From JASEGV01 sp037443545 (lineage in GTDB: Bacteria; Bacteroidota; Ignavibacteria; UBA10030; BY39): a DNA stretch of 10,144 bases. The position numbers and the translations under genes were made by a program. Positions 5,853 to 10,144 of the stretch are shown here, one piece after another. Location of the stretch: positions 1-10,144 of the forward strand of contig JBBIOD010000065.1 of assembly GCA_037443545.1 (NCBI GenBank), written 5' to 3'. Position 1 is the stretch's first letter; every line of letters starts with the position of its first letter. The notes beneath the pieces are model-generated. The model ran no database searches, was not told where the DNA came from, and was given only the letters and a program-made list of their open reading frames with translations.

Positions 5853-7931
5853 TCATTTAATATCAACAACTAAATCATCACTCCTTGCTTCCCAAACTCC
5901 CTTCGTAACAATATTTTTCCGATCCAGAATGAGGTAAGAAGCATCGTACGGCATCAAATGTGGCGAAGCTGTATCGGTTAACGGAGCTATCCAACAGATC
6001 AACCCCGAACTTAAATAGGGATTATCGATGATCTGGATTATAGCCATACTATCGGAGTAGGTTTTATTTTCAAGCGTGATTGAATTCTCGTTCAGCTTGA
6101 TAGGAAACTTTGGCGCAATTTTGTGAGCGATAATGTTTTCGGAGGTTTTTCCGTAAACGAAAACCCGCTCGGTTTGCAAATCGCCGAGTGTAGCAGAAGT
6201 ATCCGAAATTATTTGCAAATACCAACCTGCTTTATACATTTCTGCTGAATCCCGTTTAGCTAACTCCAATAAATCCGAATACCTTGAATCTCCAAGAGCA
6301 CTTCCAATTATCATCACTCCATCTGCGGGATCACGTAAATCGCTTAACTTTGGAGGAAGTTTTTGATGTTTAAGAATATTCCCGTCGGGGTCTAGAATAG
6401 CTTGAGTCGGTTTCCCTCGAGTTGTGAAGTTAAATATAACCTCATTTCGGTAAACACTCGCCGAATCGAAGCCTAACCAAAATGTTTTTTTAAGAATACC
6501 TTCCTCAGTTTTTAAACCAACCTCGACTGGAGTTGTGAACTGCTTTTCGTAGGCGACCAAACGAATTCTACCTTCGGTGAACCACTCTTCCCCTCGTTTT
6601 GTTGTTTTAACACCGTAGATTTTTATTTTGGGAATTCCCGTCTGTTCGTTCCACTGTTTAAAAAACCAATCTAAGTTTGTGCCCGATATTTTTTCAGCAA
6701 GTCTCTGAAAATCTTCTGAATTTGAAACCAGCAAAGCTCGCTGAACGGCGAATTCTTTTAACACTAATTTGTAAACTGAATCTCCGATTATAAATCGAAG
6801 CATATTATGCACATATGCAGCTTTTAAGTAGTGAGTTGGAATTGAACGCAAATCAGCTTTGCGACTCAAGGGCAAATCTTTACCCTTTGTTGAACGCAAA
6901 ATTAGGGAACGTAACAGCGGAGAATTTTTAAGAGAATCGCGTGCTATTCGTTCAGAACTCCATTCGTTAAATAAGATTGAAGAATATTCGCACAAACCTT
7001 CCGAGAGCAGGGCGTTGGAGACTTCGTCTAAAAATACGGTCAGGGGCCACCACTGGTGGGCAACTTCGTGCGGCAATATCGTATTCACATTCTTGAAAGA
7101 ATCTTCTGTTTGAAATGCCTGTTTCTTCACTATGATGACAGAAGGAAAGGCAGCAGCGAGTACCGCCCTTCCGGCTACCCAATCTTCCACCTCAACGATT
7201 GCAAGCTTCGAAAATCTATACGAACTAAAATGTTCAGAAAATATCGAAATTGTTTTTTCAAGTTGGGAAAGAATGCGATCACTAAATGTGGAATCTTCGT
7301 GAAACAAATAAGTCGATAATGTGTAACGATTTGATATTTGGGATCGAACTGAAAAATTGCCGCCACATATCCATCCTAATGTTTGTACAAGCTGATCGTT
7401 TTGATAAGTAAATGTCGTAGAATCGTTTTCCCTATTTTGATTTACCAATTCTCCGATTGCTATAACACTCCATCCTTTAGGAACTTGGACTGCAAATCGA
7501 ACAAACTCATACGATTTTGTGCCTAAGGGAAATATTTCATTCTCGTGGAGCAGAACGGAGTTTTCTGTAAGTTCTGAGAATTCAGTCCTCCGTGTAAGTT
7601 TCTCTGTGTAATTCAGAACGAGTTCAAAATTGTTTTTGAAAGAAGCGGATATTTTCAGCACTTCTCTTTCTCGTTGATACTTTAGCAGTCGTTCATCATA
7701 GAAAATATTTTCTATTTGACAAGAAGGATTTAATATAAGTGATATTTCGGTAAGAACCTTCCCTTTAAATCTAAATGAAATTGTATCTCTAATAATGATT
7801 ACCGATTCTTTTGGATACAATTTTATAAGAGCTTTATGCCCGACAATTTCGTAGTTGTCGGGCATCTGAGCATTCATTGAGTAAAATAAAAATACTAAAT
7901 AGTAAAATTGTTTTACAACCTTATCAAACAT
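5853..7931 (-). CDS. Exported M1-family (gluzincin) zinc metallopeptidase with an extra C-terminal module
   Basis: This is probably an aminopeptidase-like enzyme working outside the cytoplasm. Residues 1-21 form a signal peptide (Lys4 and Lys7, hydrophobic stretch, Asn-Ala-Gln near the cut). Residues about 25-195 are the beta-rich N-terminal domain. The thermolysin-like domain carries HEVAHQWW with zinc ligands His288 and His292 and catalytic Glu289, then Glu311 18 residues after the second His (ALLSEGLCEY). Tyr368 in HYLKAAYVHNML is the likely proton donor. The G-x-M-E-N motif that grips the substrate's N-terminus is not recognisable: that region reads AGRAVLAAAFPSVIIV (253-268), so exopeptidase specificity is doubtful. 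Residues about 436-520 form a beta-sandwich. Residues about 536-682 form a separate module with a VFVYGKTSEN...FPIKL..NSI...NKTY pattern, seen elsewhere to my memory at the ends of secreted hydrolases. The start overlaps the upstream stop by 8 bases. Confidence 0.9.
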   Translation of the reverse strand: MFDKVVKQFYYLVFLFYSMNAQMPDNYEIVGHKALIKLYPKESVIIIRDTISFRFKGKVLTEISLILNPSCQIENIFYDERLLKYQREREVLKISASFKNNFELVLNYTEKLTRRTEFSELTENSVLLHENEIFPLGTKSYEFVRFAVQVPKGWSVIAIGELVNQNRENDSTTFTYQNDQLVQTLGWICGGNFSVRSQISNRYTLSTYLFHEDSTFSDRILSQLEKTISIFSEHFSSYRFSKLAIVEVEDWVAGRAVLAAAFPSVIIVKKQAFQTEDSFKNVNTILPHEVAHQWWPLTVFLDEVSNALLSEGLCEYSSILFNEWSSERIARDSLKNSPLLRSLILRSTKGKDLPLSRKADLRSIPTHYLKAAYVHNMLRFIIGDSVYKLVLKEFAVQRALLVSNSEDFQRLAEKISGTNLDWFFKQWNEQTGIPKIKIYGVKTTKRGEEWFTEGRIRLVAYEKQFTTPVEVGLKTEEGILKKTFWLGFDSASVYRNEVIFNFTTRGKPTQAILDPDGNILKHQKLPPKLSDLRDPADGVMIIGSALGDSRYSDLLELAKRDSAEMYKAGWYLQIISDTSATLGDLQTERVFVYGKTSENIIAHKIAPKFPIKLNENSITLENKTYSDSMAIIQIIDNPYLSSGLICWIAPLTDTASPHLMPYDASYLILDRKNIVTKGVWEARSDDLVVDIK

Positions 7932-8442
7932 TTTGTTCGTAGGGAGGTTGAACCATAGTTTGTTTCGGCTTGAATATATTGTAACCGATTAACCCACCGA
8001 GTAAACCGAATATGCTATTTATTATCAAGCTCGATATGAGACTAAACAACACACTATAAACACTTGCAGTTTCTTGGAAAGCCTGTTTAAGTGCATCCAT
8101 ACTTTCTTCCGGGATGTCGATATCCATGTTTTGAATATTATCCAATACAAATTGACCGACTACATTTCCAAAAGTCATCAAAAATACAACGTCGAGAACT
8201 GTTCCGACAAACGCACCAACGATTCCGGCAAAAACGCCTACTGTCAAACAATCACCTCTAGAAAATAGTTGTGTATCGGGAGTAAAGTTTTGTTTGTAAA
8301 AAAAGATTGCGAGAACTCCGCCTCCCATTATACCAGCACAGCAGAGGCAATTAATTAAATTCAAAAACGGAACAGACGATATTATTCCGATAATAATGCC
8401 TCCATAAATAACAGGAATTATTTTATCTGGTTTTTCGTGCAT
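7924..8442 (-). CDS. Small four-helix membrane protein of unknown function
   Basis: I do not recognise a named family for this 172-residue protein. It is mostly hydrophobic, with likely membrane segments at about 9-28, 34-50, 66-92 and 128-156, Gly-rich packing motifs (GGIIIG, GIMGGG, GLLGGLIG), and a soluble acidic stretch at 100-125. Cys32, Cys34 and Cys35 form a Cys-x-Cys-Cys cluster at the end of the first or start of the second helix, and Cys65 is a further one. The cluster could be acylated, bind metal, or be structural. The tail (157-172) is polar and Pro-rich. A strong ribosome-binding site (GAGAGGA) sits 8 bases before the ATG, inside the end of the DUF2085 gene, which it overlaps by 20 bases. 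Its own stop overlaps the peptidase start. Tight coupling to both neighbours suggests it works with one of them. Confidence 0.85.
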   Translation of the reverse strand: MHEKPDKIIPVIYGGIIIGIISSVPFLNLINCLCCAGIMGGGVLAIFFYKQNFTPDTQLFSRGDCLTVGVFAGIVGAFVGTVLDVVFLMTFGNVVGQFVLDNIQNMDIDIPEESMDALKQAFQETASVYSVLFSLISSLIINSIFGLLGGLIGYNIFKPKQTMVQPPYEQNV

Positions 8443-8929
8443 ATATTTTTCCTCTCAAATATTTGTTAAATAGTTCGTTGAACGCTTGTTGATAAGATGG
8501 ATAGATAATTAATGTCGATAATATTCCAAATATGAGTCCGCTGACTAAACGTGTAATAATATTACTTGACAGAATGCTCAAATAATTTAGTGAAATATCT
8601 AAAATCATTGGAATCGAAATGACGAATAAAAATAAAACAGGATATTTAATTTTAATTTTTTTAAATATTAAAGAGAAGCCTAACAACCCAATCAGAAAAC
8701 CAAAATATATTCCCGAACACCGGGCGCAAACTGTTAACTTATGATCGTTAATATGAAGCGAACGTGAATCGTATTGATGACAGGCTTTCTCGAAAAAAGT
8801 GTATGAGGCAAGTTTATAGGTTTGTGAAAAGGGATAAAAATCCCCCACAATCGCAGGCGATATTATAAGTAAACACCAAACTGATGTGAGTATCAAAATC
8901 AGATGATATGGACGGATAAATTTCGGCAT
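8423..8929 (-). CDS. DUF2085 family membrane protein
   Basis: This is a membrane protein of unknown function in DUF2085. The family signature is clear: Cys50-His51-Gln52 with Arg56-Ser57 after it, then Cys68-Ala-Arg-Cys71-Ser-Gly-Ile-Tyr75, an Asp at 111 after a Pro-rich helix, and a Ser-Asn...Arg...Gly-x-x-x-Gly segment near 122-135. About four membrane helices are predicted (about 9-29, 74-90, 97-115 and 125-145). Three conserved cysteines plus His51 could hold a metal or act in redox chemistry, but no function has been shown to my knowledge. It is the first gene of the minus-strand string. The promoter lies so close (the -7 box ends at 8941) that the transcript would have only a few bases before the ATG at 8929. 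No good Shine-Dalgarno sequence is present, which fits a nearly leaderless message. Confidence 0.9.
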   Translation of the reverse strand: MPKFIRPYHLILILTSVWCLLIISPAIVGDFYPFSQTYKLASYTFFEKACHQYDSRSLHINDHKLTVCARCSGIYFGFLIGLLGFSLIFKKIKIKYPVLFLFVISIPMILDISLNYLSILSSNIITRLVSGLIFGILSTLIIYPSYQQAFNELFNKYLRGKIYARKTR

Positions 8930-8940
8930 TTAATTCTTAG

Positions 8941-8972
8941 CAAAATTAATGTAAAATAAGGAGAGAAGCAAA
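8941..8972 (-). promoter_or_regulatory. Bacteroidota-type promoter for the minus-strand operon
   Basis: Read on the minus strand, TTTG (8972-8969) is followed after exactly 20 bases by TAATTTTG (8948-8941), a full match to the Bacteroidota -33/-7 consensus TTTG-N19-21-TAnnTTTG. Transcription would begin about 8937-8933, only 4-8 bases before the DUF2085 ATG. Confidence 0.68.
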
Positions 8973-9003
8973 TTTGAAATGTGCTTATTTTTAAATATAT
9001 TTC
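8973..9003 (+). promoter_or_regulatory. Bacteroidota-type promoter for the agmatinase gene
   Basis: TTTG at 8973-8976 is followed after 19 bases by TATATTTC at 8996-9003, which matches TAnnTTTG except for the final base. The -33 box abuts the -33 box of the divergent promoter, together forming CAAATTTG at 8969-8976. A start near 9009 gives a leader of roughly 25 bases. Confidence 0.55.
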
Positions 9004-9035
9004 TGCACATTTTCAAACTAATTTAAAATAATTCT

Positions 9036-9938
9036 ATGTTCAAAACACTAAATACCGAGAAGAATTTTTTAGGCATCGAAGAAGAATTTTCATCCTTCGA
9101 AAAATCTAGAGTAGTGATTTTACCGATCCCATACGAAGCTACGGTGAGTTACGGGGGCGGCACAGCCAAGGGACCGGATGCGATTTTAGAAGCCTCGCGT
9201 TATGTGGAATTGTATGATGAAGAAACCGGCAGACAAATTTATGAAGAGTCAGGAGTTGCAACAGTAGAACCATTAAATTTTTCGGGATTGAACCAGGAAG
9301 ATTCTCTCGGGATAATTTATCAAGCGAGTAAAAAACTATTAAAACACGATAAATTCGTGGTCGCGCTCGGAGGTGAACACACGATATCGCAAGCTATGAT
9401 TGTCCCGTTCGCTGAAAAATTTCCCAACTTATCAATCCTGCACGTAGATGCTCATTCCGATTTACGGCATGCTTATCAAGGTAATAAATTCAGCCACGCT
9501 TCTGTAATGGCACGTGTATGCGAGTATTTGAATCCGAAAAATATTATTCAAGTCGCTATCCGTGCGCAGTGTAAAGAAGAATCAGAGTTTATTCAGCAAA
9601 GAGGAATCACAACGATTTATGCTCACGATATCAGGAGAGAAAAATATAAGCGCCTCACAAAAGATTGGGACGATTACGCGATTGGGAAACTTAGCGATAA
9701 TGTTTATGTAACTTTTGATGTTGACGGTTTTGACCCCTCCATAATGCCGGCGACCGGAACTCCAGAGCCAAACGGATTGTTGTGGGAAGAGACAATGACG
9801 TTACTGCGTAAACTCGGAAAAACGAAAAATGTAGTCGGTTGCGATGTTGTTGAGCTTTCGCCAATGGCGGGTCTGCATCATCCAGATTTAACAACAGCTA
9901 AGTTGGTTTCAAAAATGATAAATTACTTTGTATATTGA
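9036..9938 (+). CDS. speB: Agmatinase-type ureohydrolase
   Basis: This Mn-dependent ureohydrolase probably converts agmatine to putrescine and urea, the step after arginine decarboxylase in polyamine synthesis. At 300 residues it has the family's normal length. The N-terminal PYEATVSYGGGTAKGPDAI block (32-50) is typical of agmatinases. The binuclear metal ligands are all visible: His115 in LGGEHTIS, Asp138, His140 and Asp142 in HVDAHSDLR, and Asp228 and Asp230 in FDVDGFDP. The loop PATGTPEPNGL (238-248) after the last ligands resembles the agmatinase form, whereas arginases differ there. VVELSP (271-276) is also conserved. The ATG has no clear Shine-Dalgarno sequence, only an A-rich leader. 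It is transcribed divergently from the DUF2085 operon. Other guanidino substrates, such as guanidinobutyrate, cannot be excluded from sequence reading alone. Confidence 0.9.
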   Translation: MFKTLNTEKNFLGIEEEFSSFEKSRVVILPIPYEATVSYGGGTAKGPDAILEASRYVELYDEETGRQIYEESGVATVEPLNFSGLNQEDSLGIIYQASKKLLKHDKFVVALGGEHTISQAMIVPFAEKFPNLSILHVDAHSDLRHAYQGNKFSHASVMARVCEYLNPKNIIQVAIRAQCKEESEFIQQRGITTIYAHDIRREKYKRLTKDWDDYAIGKLSDNVYVTFDVDGFDPSIMPATGTPEPNGLLWEETMTLLRKLGKTKNVVGCDVVELSPMAGLHHPDLTTAKLVSKMINYFVY

Positions 9939-9966
9939 CAATGATAGGACGATATTAAAAATTATT

Positions 9967-9998
9967 TTTGCATTTTTTTTCCCATTTTATTATATTTA
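9967..9998 (+). promoter_or_regulatory. Bacteroidota-type promoter for the ABC transporter gene
   Basis: TTTG at 9967-9970 is followed after 20 bases by TATATTTA at 9991-9998, which differs from TAnnTTTG in one base. A start near 10003 would give a leader of about 65 bases. The long T run between the boxes is A/T-rich like other promoters here. Confidence 0.5.
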
Positions 9999-10068
9999 CG
10001 ACCAGTTCTAAAATCAATCAATTTTTCAATCTATATTTTAATTCTTTTAAACATTCTTTAGGATTATT

Positions 10069-10144
10069 ATGTCAATTATCGTAAGCACCCTGACTAAATC
10101 GTATGGCAGTGTTAAAGCTGTTGATGATATTTCTTTCGAAGTCC
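10069..10144 (+). CDS. ABC transporter ATP-binding protein, N-terminal fragment (window edge)
   Basis: Only the first 25 codons are inside the window. They read Met-Ser-Ile-Ile-Val then LTKSYGSVKAVDDISFEV, the standard first strands and A-loop (Tyr12) of an ABC ATPase. The form (start MSIIV, then KSYG..KAVD.ISF) is close to GldA-type proteins of Bacteroidota, which pair with GldF/GldG permeases, but the Walker motifs lie outside the window and other ABC ATPases look alike here. AGGA at 10060-10063 lies 5 bases before the ATG. Confidence 0.8.
   Translation, partial: MSIIVSTLTKSYGSVKAVDDISFEV

Noticed and set aside
6859..7366. Several reading frames of 60-90 codons on both strands within the peptidase gene.
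   Set aside because: They resemble no known protein, lack ribosome-binding sites, and overlap a well-supported gene.
1..10144. CRISPR array, tRNA or rRNA genes, or a defence island.
   Set aside because: No regularly spaced repeats, no cloverleaf with conserved tRNA boxes and no rRNA-like sequence were seen; the HerA-type gene alone does not make a defence system.

Overview
The window looks like a piece of an AT-rich genome from the Bacteroidota/Ignavibacteria side of the FCB group. The evidence is indirect. Several intergenic regions carry the TTTG / about 20 nt / TAnnTTTG promoter typical of Bacteroidota-type primary sigma factor. There is also a DUF1684 lipoprotein and a DUF2085 membrane protein, and an ABC ATPase with a GldA-like N-terminus begins at the right edge. 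A run of exactly 100 N inside one gene indicates a scaffolded draft or metagenome assembly.

Layout. Positions 1-1100 are a graveyard of mobile genes. A many-times-broken integron-type tyrosine recombinase (about 117-366) is cut at 365 by the left end of an IS21-like element. Only the first third of a transposase gene of that element survives, and the rest of the stretch to 1130 is unassigned. From 1131 to 4649 lies a plus-strand gene string: a divergent elongation factor P homologue, a DUF1684 lipoprotein (overlapping it by 4 bases), a sensor/PP2C-type (RsbU/SpoIIE) phosphatase, and a HerA/DUF87-type hexameric ATPase broken by the assembly gap. An 11-bp perfect hairpin separates it from a convergent minus-strand string (8929 down to 4709): DUF2085 membrane protein, a four-helix membrane protein, an exported M1-type zinc metallopeptidase with an extra C-terminal module, and a PLP enzyme of the D-serine dehydratase/D-threonine aldolase family. 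These genes overlap or nearly abut, so they are probably one transcript. A compact divergent promoter region (8930-9035) then leads right into an agmatinase-type ureohydrolase, followed by the start of the ABC ATP-binding gene cut off by the window end.

How the genes work together. The plus-strand string mixes translation, envelope, signalling and DNA-translocation functions, and I see no obvious shared pathway. The minus-strand string fits an envelope/peptide and D-amino-acid handling theme, but that is inference. I did not find a clear new defence or other novel system. The observations most worth checking are the EF-P homologue with no Lys/Arg at its functional loop tip, the back-to-back divergent promoters sharing the palindrome CAAATTTG with an almost leaderless minus transcript, the hairpin covering the transposase ribosome-binding site, the relic integron integrase, and the M1 peptidase with a degenerate substrate-recognition motif and an extra C-terminal module.
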